The notes beneath the pieces are model-generated. The model was not told the origin of the DNA. It saw only the letters and a program-made list of their open reading frames with translations, and made no database searches. 64,000 bases of DNA, from positions 1 through 64,000 of the forward strand of contig JAUXRX010000009.1 of assembly GCA_030681645.1 (NCBI GenBank). The letters are read 5' to 3'. Positions 7,763-15,477 of the stretch are shown here, in pieces. The stretch is from Archangium sp. GTDB lineage: Bacteria; Myxococcota; Myxococcia; Myxococcales; Myxococcaceae. Position numbers and translations under genes: made by a program. The first letter of the stretch is position 1. Each line of letters starts with the position of its first letter.

Positions 7763-9391
7763 ATGGCCGCCGCAGGATTCGCCGGAGAAGCGCCGACTCA
7801 GCACGACCTCGTCATCATCGGCGCCGGGTTCTCAGGGCTCTACATGCTGCATCGGGCCCGCGACCTGCTCGGGCTCGACGCCGTCGTCTTCGAGGCGGGC
7901 GCCGGCGTAGGGGGTACGTGGTACTGGAATCGCTATCCCGGCGCCCGGTGCGATTCGGAGAGCTACTACTACTCCTACTCGTTCTCCGAGGAGCTCGAGC
8001 AGGAGTGGGAGTGGACGAGCAAGTACCCGGCCCAACCCGAGATCCTTCGCTACCTGGAGCACGTGGCCGACCGGTTCGACCTCCGGCGCAACATCCGCTT
8101 CGACTCGCGCGTCGAGAGCGCGGTCCTCGACGAGGACACGTTGCGCTGGACGGTGCGCACCGACGGGGGCGAGGAGGTCTCCGCCCAGTTCCTGGTGAGT
8201 GCTGTGGGGTGCCTCTCGGCGGCGAACGTCCCGGACATCCCGGGCCTCGACCAGTTCGACGGCGAGTGGTTTCACACGGGTCGCTGGCCGCATGACGGAG
8301 TGGACTTCGGCGGCAAGCGGGTGGGGCTCATCGGAACCGGGTCCACGGGCATCCAGGCTGCTCCCGTCATCGCCGCTGAGGCCGCGCACCTCACCGTGTT
8401 CCAGCGCACCCCGAACTACACCGTCCCGGCTCGCAACGCCCCCCTCACCCCTGAGCGGGCGGCGGAGATCAAGGCGACCTACCCGGCCATCCGGGAGCAC
8501 GCGCGGAACTCCTACGGGGGGTTCCCCTTCGATCCGAGCGGACGCTCGGCGCTCGAGGTCACCCAGGATGAACGACGGGCTACCTACGAGGCGCTCTGGG
8601 AGGAAGGCGGGTTCAAGTTCCTGTTCGGCTCCTTCTACGACCTGCTCGTGAGCGAGGAGGCCAACGACACGGCGGCGGAGTTCATCCGGGGGAAGATCCG
8701 GGAGGTGGTGGCAGATCCGCAGGTCGCCGAGATCCTTGCTCCCCGGGACCACCCGTACGGCTCGAAGCGCCCGCCGATCGACACGAACTACTTCGAGACC
8801 TTCAACCGGTCCAACGTGTCCTTGGTCGACCTGCGAGCCACGCCGATCGAGGAGATCACCGCCGAGGGGGTCCGTACGACGGCGGCAGAGCACTCGTTGG
8901 ACATGATCGTTTTCGCCACCGGCTTCGACGCGATGACCGGGGCGTTGCTCCGGATGGACATACGGGGGCGCGACGGTCGCTCCCTGCGGGAGAAGTGGGC
9001 TGCTGGGCCGCGTACCTACCTCGGACTGCAGGTCGCCGGGTTCCCCAACCTGTTCACGATCACTGGGCCGGGTAGCCCCTCGGTCCTGAGCAACATGCCC
9101 GTGTCCATCGAGCAGCACGTCGAGTGGATCGCCGACTGCATCACGCACCTCCGCAGCTCCGGCGCTGCCGGGATCGAGGCCACCCCCGAGGCGGAAGAGG
9201 CGTGGGTCGAGCACGTGGCCGAGATCGCCGGCCTGACCCTCTTCTCCAAGGCGAGCTCCTGGTACCTCGGCGCCAACATCCCAGGGAAGACGCGGGTGTT
9301 CATGCCCTACGTGGGAGGGGTGGCCACGTACCGGCAGCGCTGCGACGAGGTGGCCGCGCAGGGCTACGAGGGCTTCGCCATCTCCGCCTGA
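7763..9391 (+). CDS. flavin-containing Baeyer-Villiger monooxygenase
   Basis: A 542-residue class B flavoprotein monooxygenase that uses NADPH, FAD and O2 to insert oxygen next to a carbonyl, turning ketones into esters or lactones. It has the FAD Rossmann motif GAGFSG at residues 20-25. The Baeyer-Villiger fingerprint FxGxxxHxxxWP is intact at 165-176 (FDGEWFHTGRWP), and the NADPH Rossmann motif GTGSTG is at 191-196. GTWYWNRYPGARCD near residue 51 is typical of cyclohexanone-type enzymes, and the length matches them. No signal peptide. Its divergent and convergent neighbours are acyl-CoA dehydrogenases, so it probably opens a cyclic or side-chain ketone to feed beta-oxidation. Confidence 0.93.
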   Translation: MAAAGFAGEAPTQHDLVIIGAGFSGLYMLHRARDLLGLDAVVFEAGAGVGGTWYWNRYPGARCDSESYYYSYSFSEELEQEWEWTSKYPAQPEILRYLEHVADRFDLRRNIRFDSRVESAVLDEDTLRWTVRTDGGEEVSAQFLVSAVGCLSAANVPDIPGLDQFDGEWFHTGRWPHDGVDFGGKRVGLIGTGSTGIQAAPVIAAEAAHLTVFQRTPNYTVPARNAPLTPERAAEIKATYPAIREHARNSYGGFPFDPSGRSALEVTQDERRATYEALWEEGGFKFLFGSFYDLLVSEEANDTAAEFIRGKIREVVADPQVAEILAPRDHPYGSKRPPIDTNYFETFNRSNVSLVDLRATPIEEITAEGVRTTAAEHSLDMIVFATGFDAMTGALLRMDIRGRDGRSLREKWAAGPRTYLGLQVAGFPNLFTITGPGSPSVLSNMPVSIEQHVEWIADCITHLRSSGAAGIEATPEAEEAWVEHVAEIAGLTLFSKASSWYLGANIPGKTRVFMPYVGGVATYRQRCDEVAAQGYEGFAISA

Positions 9392-9400
9392 CGAGGGTGG

Positions 9401-11554
9401 CTACGTGATCAGGGGATCGCGAGGGAGGCCGAGGATCCTCTCGCCGATCTGGTTGCGCTTGATCTCGGAGGTCCCGCCGGCGATCGACATGGCGCGGTGC
9501 ATGAGCACGAGCATGTTGCTCAGGCCCCCGGGCCCGTCCATGAACGCCGCGTCCCTGCCGTTGACCTCGGTGAGGATGGCAGCCGCCTCATGTCCGAGCT
9601 CAGAAAGGACCAGCTTGGTGACGGCACCCTCGGGGCCAGGCTCTGTACCCGCCACAGCCCGGATGGCGCTTCGCAGGTTCAGCAGGCCCATCGCCTGGTG
9701 CTGGGCGATGTAGCGCCCGACGCGGGCGGCGCCGCCCGCCAGGCGATCGGGGTGGGCATCGAAGGCTGGCAAGAGAGCGGATCCGGGCATGGACATCCCG
9801 CCCTGGCCACCACCGATGCTCACGCTCTCGTTGCCCAACGTGGCACGAGCGACCGTCCACCCACCGTCGGGTGGCCCGACGACGTCATCGTCGGGCACGA
9901 ACACCCCGTCGAAGAAGACCTCATTGAACTCAGATGCGCCGATCGTCATCTTGAGCGGCCGAACCTCCACGCCATCCGCGTGCATGTCGATGACCATGGT
10001 GGTGATGCCCTGGTGCTTGGGCACGTCGGGGTTGGTGCGGACTGTGGCCAAGCCCATGCCGGCCACGTGGGCACCGCTGGTCCAGACCTTCTGGCCGCTG
10101 ACGAGCCAACCACCCTCGACGCGCACCGCCCTGGTCTTGATGCCGGCGGCGTCGGACCCGGCATCGGGTTCGCTGAAGAGCTGGCACCACACGACCTCCT
10201 GCTCCAGCGCGGGGCGGACCCAGCGAGCCACCTGGTCCTCGGTGCCATGCTGGATGAGGGTGAGGATCACCCAGCCGGTGATGCCGTAGCTCGGACGGGT
10301 GATCCCGGCTGCGTCGAGCTCCTGCTCGATCACGAGCTGTTCGACGGCGCCCGCGGCCCTTCCGTAGGGCCGGGGCCAGCTGGGCTGCACGTACCCGGTT
10401 TCGATCAGCCGGGACCGCTGCTCGTTCGCCGCCAGGGCCTTGATGCTCTCTGCGAACGCTCGTACCTCCGTGCGGATGGCGTCCGCCTCCGGCGGCAGCT
10501 CGACGGCCCTGGCTCGGGTGGTACCGATCCGGCTGAGGTCGGTCAGGCGGGTGGCCGCGCCGCCAGGGGCAAGCAGCGCGAGGAGCGTGGTGGCCCGCCG
10601 CATGTAGAGGTGCGCATCGTGCTCCCACGTGATGGCGATGCCCCCGTGGACCTGGGTGTTGAGATTGGCGCACAGATCGGCTGCGGGAGCCGCGAGCGTG
10701 GCGGCCGCTGCGGCCGCGTAGCTGAGCTGGTCGCCGCCCGTGGTCGCGGCCCGGGCCGCGTCCCACACGGCGCTGGTGGCCAGCTCGGTGGCCACGACCA
10801 TGTTGGCGCAGTGGTGCTTCACGGCTTGGTACATGGCGATCGGACGACCGAACTGGACCCGTTCCTTGGCGTAGGCGGCTGCAAGCTCCGTGCACTCCCG
10901 CGCGACACCTACCGCTTCGGCGGACAGCACGACGCGGGCGAGGTCGATGAGCACCTGCGCATCGCCCGGCAGCACGGTGGCCGTCGCCTTGTCGAGGGTG
11001 ACGCGTGCGGAGCGTCGAGTCGGGTCGAGGTTGGGGGGCGTCTCCACGGTGACCCCCTGGCTGACCTCGATCAGCGCGATGTCATCACCCGCCGGGACCA
11101 CCAGGAGCTTGGCGAGGCCGCCGCCGAGGACGAGCCCCGCCGAGCCCGAGGCCGCGCCGCTCGCGACGGTGATCGACGCCTCCAGCGCGACCCCGGCGGT
11201 GACCGAGCCGTCGGTCAGGCCCGGGAGCAGCCTGGCCTTGATGTCGTCATCGCCCGCGGCCGCGATCACCGCGCTGGCGATGACGGTCGGCACGAACGGC
11301 CCGGGCGCCACCGCCCGACCCATCTCCTCGACGACCACCACCAGCTCCTCGAGGGAGTAGCCGGAGCCGCCGTACTCCTCCGGGAGGTGGAGGCCCAGCC
11401 ATCCGAGGCCGACGACGTCCTCCCACAGGGCCGGCATCGGTTCGGACGGATCGTCCAGCAGCGCCCGCGCCGCGCCGAGCGCGTTGCGCTTCGCGAGGAG
11501 ATCGGAGGCGGTGCCGGCCAACAGGCGGTGGTCCTCGGTGATCGCAATCGACAT
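9401..11554 (-). CDS. fused two-domain acyl-CoA dehydrogenase (FadE34-like)
   Basis: A 717-residue protein with two acyl-CoA dehydrogenase folds in tandem. The N-terminal half (about 1-350) keeps the overall pattern, including EEYGGSGYSLEELV and FGRPIAMYQAVKHHCANM, but lacks a SEPxAGSD flavin-contact motif. The C-terminal half (about 360-717) has WCQLFSEPDAGSD, GQKVWTSGAH and GGTSEIKRNQIGERILGLPRD. One active and one degenerate half is the layout known for mycobacterial FadE34-type enzymes, which act on steroid side-chain CoA esters. It converges on the monooxygenase with 9 bp between stops. The ATG at 11554 is the family start. The substrate class is inference by analogy. Confidence 0.9.
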   Translation of the reverse strand: MSIAITEDHRLLAGTASDLLAKRNALGAARALLDDPSEPMPALWEDVVGLGWLGLHLPEEYGGSGYSLEELVVVVEEMGRAVAPGPFVPTVIASAVIAAAGDDDIKARLLPGLTDGSVTAGVALEASITVASGAASGSAGLVLGGGLAKLLVVPAGDDIALIEVSQGVTVETPPNLDPTRRSARVTLDKATATVLPGDAQVLIDLARVVLSAEAVGVARECTELAAAYAKERVQFGRPIAMYQAVKHHCANMVVATELATSAVWDAARAATTGGDQLSYAAAAAATLAAPAADLCANLNTQVHGGIAITWEHDAHLYMRRATTLLALLAPGGAATRLTDLSRIGTTRARAVELPPEADAIRTEVRAFAESIKALAANEQRSRLIETGYVQPSWPRPYGRAAGAVEQLVIEQELDAAGITRPSYGITGWVILTLIQHGTEDQVARWVRPALEQEVVWCQLFSEPDAGSDAAGIKTRAVRVEGGWLVSGQKVWTSGAHVAGMGLATVRTNPDVPKHQGITTMVIDMHADGVEVRPLKMTIGASEFNEVFFDGVFVPDDDVVGPPDGGWTVARATLGNESVSIGGGQGGMSMPGSALLPAFDAHPDRLAGGAARVGRYIAQHQAMGLLNLRSAIRAVAGTEPGPEGAVTKLVLSELGHEAAAILTEVNGRDAAFMDGPGGLSNMLVLMHRAMSIAGGTSEIKRNQIGERILGLPRDPLIT

Positions 11555-11683
11555 GGCCGAACGCTAGCGGCAAGGCGTGTGCAACACCACTGCCCAGATG
11601 TCGCACGAGAGGCTGTCTGGCAGTGACCCGACGGGGCAGGAGCGGCTCGTCGTCGGGCAGGTGAGGACGCGTTTTCTGGCGAC

Positions 11684-11700
11684 GTGGCAACGGTTGCGAC
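11684..11700. promoter_or_regulatory. imperfect 17-bp palindrome, candidate operator
   Basis: GTGGCAACGGTTGCGAC is an inverted repeat with 7 of 8 paired positions and a perfect 11-bp core (GCAACGGTTGC). It lies in the 299-bp divergent region between the fused acyl-CoA dehydrogenase (start 11554) and the alcohol dehydrogenase (start 11854). Size and symmetry suit a TetR-family dimer. I see nothing else in 11555-11853 apart from the strong ribosome binding site of the alcohol dehydrogenase. Confidence 0.4.
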
Positions 11701-11853
11701 ACGTGGCATTGCTTGTGTAGCGTCCATCAAGCGTCGACGTTCACCGCCACAGCCAAGGTTCGGCGGGCCTCGTGGAGGGATGATCCCCTGCGCAAGGAGC
11801 ACCCGCAGCGAGGCGACCGGCGCATCTGAGGCCACCGAGAAACAAGGAGCATC

Positions 11854-12942
11854 GTGCGAGCAGCGCTTCTGGAAGCACCGAACACCGACCTCGTGGTCGT
11901 CGACGATGTCGAGATCGACAAACCACAGGCTCGTCAGCTGCTCGTGCGCGTATCGCACTGCGGCGTGTGCCACTCCGACCTCCACGTGATCGACGGCGGC
12001 CTGCCGGGGATGACACCGACCGTCCTCGGACACGAGGCCGCAGGCGTCGTCGAAGCCGTCGGCGACGCCGTGAGCGAGGTGGCCCCCGGCGACACGGTCA
12101 TCATGTCCCTGAAGCCAGTGTGCGGAAGGTGCTACTTCTGCGTCCGGGGCCAACCAACGCTGTGCGCAACCTCGAACACGCTCATGCCCACGATCCCGCC
12201 GCCGCTGTCCCGCGCCGGCGAACCGGTCTATCCCGGAATCGGCATGGGAGCGTTCGCCGAGTACGTCCTCGTGTCGGTTGACGCCGCGGTGAAGGTGCCT
12301 GACGACACCCCTACTGACATCGCGTGCGTCATCGGATGTGCGGTACAGACCGGTGTCGGAGCGGTGCTCAACACAGCCGGGGTCGAGGAGGGCGCCACCG
12401 TGCTGGTGCAGGGCTTGGGCGGGGTCGGCATCTCGATCATCCAGGGGGCCCGGATTGCCGGCGCATCGCAGATCATCGCCGTCGATCCGTTTGCGGAGCG
12501 CCGCACCCTCTCGACGGGCTTCGGCGCGACCACGACGCTCGACCCGGCCGACGGTGATGTGGTGGCGGCGGTGATGGACCTCACGGGGGGCATCGGCGCC
12601 GATTACACGTTCGACGCGGTCGGCAACCCGGCGCTGATCCAGGTGGGGATCAATGCCAGCCGCCCCGGCGGTACGACCGTGTGCGTCGGGGTGCCGAAGA
12701 TGACCGATGAGATCACCATCCCGGCGTTGTTCTTCGCCATGGGGGAGAAGAAGGTCACTGGGTGCTTCCTGGGCTCGTCCAACCCGTCACGCGAGTTCAA
12801 CCGGTTGCTCGACCTGTGGCGAGCCGGACACCTTGATCTCGCAGGCATGGTGACGGCGCGACGACCTCTCGAGGAGATCAATGAGGCGTTCGCCGACATG
12901 AAGGCCGGACGCGGGATCCGCACGGTCCTCGACCTGTCGTAG
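11854..12942 (+). CDS. zinc-dependent alcohol dehydrogenase (MDR family)
   Basis: A 362-residue class III-type medium-chain alcohol dehydrogenase that oxidises an alcohol to an aldehyde or ketone with NAD. The GTG start has AAGGAG at 11844-11849. Catalytic zinc ligands are C39 (CGVCHSD), H60-E61 (GHE) and a Cys in the VIGCAVQTG segment. The structural zinc lobe has C90, C93, C96 and C104. The nucleotide-binding motif is GLGGVG, with an acidic residue after the second strand (VDPFAERR). It is divergent from the fused acyl-CoA dehydrogenase and convergent with the amidohydrolase. It could make the ketone used by the monooxygenase or process the alcohol released from its ester. Both are inference. 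Confidence 0.93.
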   Translation: MRAALLEAPNTDLVVVDDVEIDKPQARQLLVRVSHCGVCHSDLHVIDGGLPGMTPTVLGHEAAGVVEAVGDAVSEVAPGDTVIMSLKPVCGRCYFCVRGQPTLCATSNTLMPTIPPPLSRAGEPVYPGIGMGAFAEYVLVSVDAAVKVPDDTPTDIACVIGCAVQTGVGAVLNTAGVEEGATVLVQGLGGVGISIIQGARIAGASQIIAVDPFAERRTLSTGFGATTTLDPADGDVVAAVMDLTGGIGADYTFDAVGNPALIQVGINASRPGGTTVCVGVPKMTDEITIPALFFAMGEKKVTGCFLGSSNPSREFNRLLDLWRAGHLDLAGMVTARRPLEEINEAFADMKAGRGIRTVLDLS

Positions 12943-12949
12943 TCACGCG

Positions 12950-12968
12950 GTCCGGCCGGCGGCCGGAC
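12950..12968. terminator. GC-rich hairpin after the alcohol dehydrogenase
   Basis: GTCCGGCC at 12950-12957 and GGCCGGAC at 12961-12968 form a perfect 8-bp stem with a 3-base loop, starting 8 bp after the TAG stop. It sits between the convergent alcohol dehydrogenase and amidohydrolase genes and probably terminates transcripts from one or both sides. There is no T tract. Confidence 0.5.
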
Positions 12969-12999
12969 GATCGCACCGATGTCGAGCGCCCGGAGCCTG

Positions 13000-14715
13000 T
13001 CATGCAGGCGCTGGCTGCGCTCCTCGCACAAGGCGCCCCGGGAGCTCCCCGGTGGGCTCGCCGTCGGCGTAGGTCTCGACACCGGCGACGATCGTGTGCC
13101 GGTACCCGTCGGCTCGTTGGAGCAGGCGCCGACCACCTGCGGGCAGGTCGTAGCGCACCTCGGGACGGCGGACCGTCAGGTGCTCGAAGTCGATGACGTT
13201 CAGATCCGCCCGGTAACCGGGTGCCAAGACACCCCGATCGTGCAGACCCACGGTTCGAGCGGTGTCGCGGCACTGACGCTGCACGAGGAAGGGCAGCTCG
13301 AGCTGCCCGTGGTCGCGGTCGCGGCCCCACATCGTGAGCAGGGTGGTCGGGAAGCTGCCGTCGCAGATGGTGCCCACGTGGGCCCCGCCGTCGCTGAGGC
13401 CGGGCACCGTGTAGGGGTGGGCCAGCATCTCGCCGACGGAGTCGAGGGTGCCACCGGCGAAGTTGAGGGTTGGCAGGTACAGCAGGGTTCGTCCCTCGTC
13501 GGCGACCAGTCGGTCGTACACGAAGTCCTCCACTGGTCGGCCCGCCCGTTCGGCGCACGCTTGCAGGCTCTGGGTCGGGTCAGGCTCGTAGTCGGGCGGG
13601 TCGTCGAGCTCGAACATGTGGCCGAACGCACCGATGAGGCCTCCACCGAGCTTGCGGACCTTGCCGCCGCCGTGGGCGGCGAGGAGCCGTGCCTTGAACG
13701 TGGGGTCGGCCATGACGCGGGCCTGCTCCGGGACCGCCAGCGAGGCGATCTCGGCGAAGACGGGGTTGGCCATGAAGGGGTGCAGGGTGCACTGCAAGCC
13801 GAACAGCAGGCCCACAGCGCGCGTGGCCACCTGCCCGGTGATGGCGAAGCCGTCCTGGCGGGCGAGGCTGATCCGATCGAGGACCTCTCGGTATCCCTCG
13901 GCGTCGAAGGGGCTCTGCACGAGCGAGAACGACAGTGGCCGACCTGACTGCGCGACCATCCGCCGGAACATGGCGAACTCCTCGTCGGTGTTCATGTGGT
14001 CGGTCACGACCTGGAGCACCCCCTGGCCGACAGACCCCAGGCCTTCGGCGATGCCGACGAGCTCGTCGGCCGAGGCGGTGAGCGTCGGGGTGGGCTCGCC
14101 CCGGCTGGTCCGGTGGTTGAGGGTGCGGGAGGTGGTGAACCCCAAGGCCCCCGCGTCGACGCCCTCGGCGGCCAGGGCGGCCATCTCGGCGATCTCGTCA
14201 GTCGTGGCCGGCTCGCGCTGGGCACCTCGTTCGCCCATCACGTGCAGCCGCAGCGCGCCGTGCGGCACCTGGGCGCCGACATCGATGTCGTGGGGGATGC
14301 GGTCCACCGCGTCGAGGTACTCGGCGATCGTCCTCCACTCCCAGCTGAGGCCCTCGTGGAGGGCGGCACCGGGGATGTCCTCCACGCCCTCCATGAGCTC
14401 GACAAGCCGTTGACGGTCATGGGCCCGCACGGGAGCGAAGCCGACCCCGCAGTTGCTCATCACCACGGTGGTCACCCCGTGCCACGACGACGGGGCCAGC
14501 CGTCCGTCCCAGAGGGCCTGGCCGTCGTAGTGGGTGTGGATGTCGACGAAGCCCGGCGTCACCCACATTCCCGTGGCGTCGACCGTCTCCTTCGCAGGGC
14601 CCGTGATGCTCCCCACCTCCACGATGCGGCCGCCGCGGACCGCGACGTCGGCGATGACGGGCTCCGTGCCCGTGCCGTCTACGACCAGACCACCTTTGAT
14701 GAGCAGATCGAACAT
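13000..14715 (-). CDS. N-acyl-D-amino-acid deacylase-type amidohydrolase
   Basis: A 571-residue metal-dependent amidohydrolase of the D-aminoacylase branch. It opens with LLIKGGLVVDGTGTEP and shows the metal motif DIHTHYDGQ (HxH) near residue 58. A Cys follows in SNCGVGFAP, as in D-aminoacylases where a cysteine bridges metals. SDGGAHVGTICDG supplies the late Asp. The C-terminal part (YRADLNVIDFEHL) returns to the beta-sandwich. It hydrolyses a C-N bond of an acylated amine or amino acid; the substrate is unknown. The ATG at 14715 is preceded by GGAGAAG on the minus strand. It is the last gene of actinobacterial character before the join. Confidence 0.88.
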   Translation of the reverse strand: MFDLLIKGGLVVDGTGTEPVIADVAVRGGRIVEVGSITGPAKETVDATGMWVTPGFVDIHTHYDGQALWDGRLAPSSWHGVTTVVMSNCGVGFAPVRAHDRQRLVELMEGVEDIPGAALHEGLSWEWRTIAEYLDAVDRIPHDIDVGAQVPHGALRLHVMGERGAQREPATTDEIAEMAALAAEGVDAGALGFTTSRTLNHRTSRGEPTPTLTASADELVGIAEGLGSVGQGVLQVVTDHMNTDEEFAMFRRMVAQSGRPLSFSLVQSPFDAEGYREVLDRISLARQDGFAITGQVATRAVGLLFGLQCTLHPFMANPVFAEIASLAVPEQARVMADPTFKARLLAAHGGGKVRKLGGGLIGAFGHMFELDDPPDYEPDPTQSLQACAERAGRPVEDFVYDRLVADEGRTLLYLPTLNFAGGTLDSVGEMLAHPYTVPGLSDGGAHVGTICDGSFPTTLLTMWGRDRDHGQLELPFLVQRQCRDTARTVGLHDRGVLAPGYRADLNVIDFEHLTVRRPEVRYDLPAGGRRLLQRADGYRHTIVAGVETYADGEPTGELPGRLVRGAQPAPA

Positions 14716-14759
14716 GTCGTCTTCTTCTCCAGCTGCGGGTGAGGGGTGAGGCGGGGGTT
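14716..14759. other. probable junction between two different genomic backgrounds
   Basis: The amidohydrolase start and its ribosome binding site reach to about 14,735; the stop of the next TetR gene lies at 14,760. Gene families, gene style and CpG texture change here from actinobacterial to Myxococcota-like. The spacer includes short direct repeats (GGGTGAGG overlapping GGGTGAGG) that could be microhomology. No integrase, tRNA or insertion sequence is visible at the join. Confidence 0.45.
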
Positions 14760-15398
14760 TCAGCCGGGTGAACGCGTCAGCCCGGCTAGGAGCGCGTCGG
14801 CCAGCCAGTGCAGGTGTTGGCGCCGCTCAGCGAGGGCCGCGGGCGCGAGCGGGTCTCCACCCCACATCGGCGCGAGCACCGGCGCCCAGGTGAAGGTGTT
14901 GATCACCGCCGCCGAGATATCGAGGAAGAAGTGCCGCGCCGCGAGGTGGCCCTTCTCGGGGGAGAGCCCCACCAGCGCGGCCTCGGTGAAGCGGAACATC
15001 GGCTCGAGGTTCCGCTGGATGAACGGGTGGAACGCCGGGCTGCCGACCACCAGCGACTGCACCAGGCTCGGGTAGCGGCGGTGCTGCTCGATGAAGTCGA
15101 GGTACGCGTCCACCAGCGAGTGCAGCTTCTGAGCGAGCGGCGCGTCGGTGTTGAACGCGCTCTCGAGCGCCGCGCGGTGCGCCTGGTAGTAGCGCTCGAG
15201 CACCGCCTCGAAGAGCTTCTCCTTGCTGGCGAAGTAGTAGAAAACGAGCGCCTTGTTGACGCCGGCCCGCTCGGCCACGTCGCGCACGCTCACCCCTTCG
15301 AGCCCCTGCTCTCCGAACAATTCGTCAGCCGCCTGGAGGATCGAGGTGGCCGTTTCACCCCTCGGGGAGGACTGCATTTTTTGCACTGACGTCTGCAT
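14760..15398 (-). CDS. TetR-family repressor of the adjacent ThDP/SDR operon
   Basis: A 212-residue TetR regulator. Residues about 15-65 hold the helix-turn-helix (ILQAADELFGEQGLEGVSVRDVAERAGVNKALVFYYFASKEKL). The C-terminal domain is helical, with many aromatic residues (RRYPSLVQSLVVGSPAFHPFIQRN), typical of a ligand pocket of the TetR_C class. It is divergent from the three-gene operon starting at 15,478 with 79 bp between starts, and that gap holds two operator-like dyads. It most likely represses both itself and the operon until a substrate or product binds. Confidence 0.92.
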   Translation of the reverse strand: MQTSVQKMQSSPRGETATSILQAADELFGEQGLEGVSVRDVAERAGVNKALVFYYFASKEKLFEAVLERYYQAHRAALESAFNTDAPLAQKLHSLVDAYLDFIEQHRRYPSLVQSLVVGSPAFHPFIQRNLEPMFRFTEAALVGLSPEKGHLAARHFFLDISAAVINTFTWAPVLAPMWGGDPLAPAALAERRQHLHWLADALLAGLTRSPG

Positions 15399-15429
15399 CT
15401 GCCTGATTCATAACCCATTTCGAAGTATT

Positions 15430-15456
15430 TGACCAGTCGGTTTGACCGATCGGTCA
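15430..15456. promoter_or_regulatory. tandem TetR-type operators
   Basis: TGACCGATCGGTCA at 15443-15456 is a perfect 14-bp palindrome. A second copy at 15430-15443 matches it at 10 of 14 positions and shares the end base, so the two sites abut with 13-bp spacing. TTGACC at 15442-15447 inside the sites could be a -35 box, with CATAGA at 15464-15469 as a weak -10. Binding by the TetR protein encoded alongside would occlude it. Confidence 0.65.
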
Positions 15457-15477
15457 GGCCGGGCATAGAAGGTGCCC

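Noticed and set aside
9497..11626. 709-codon open frame on the plus strand
   Set aside because: It is exactly antisense to the fused acyl-CoA dehydrogenase, is dominated by Arg, Gly and Asp, and matches no family. High-GC third positions keep antisense frames open.
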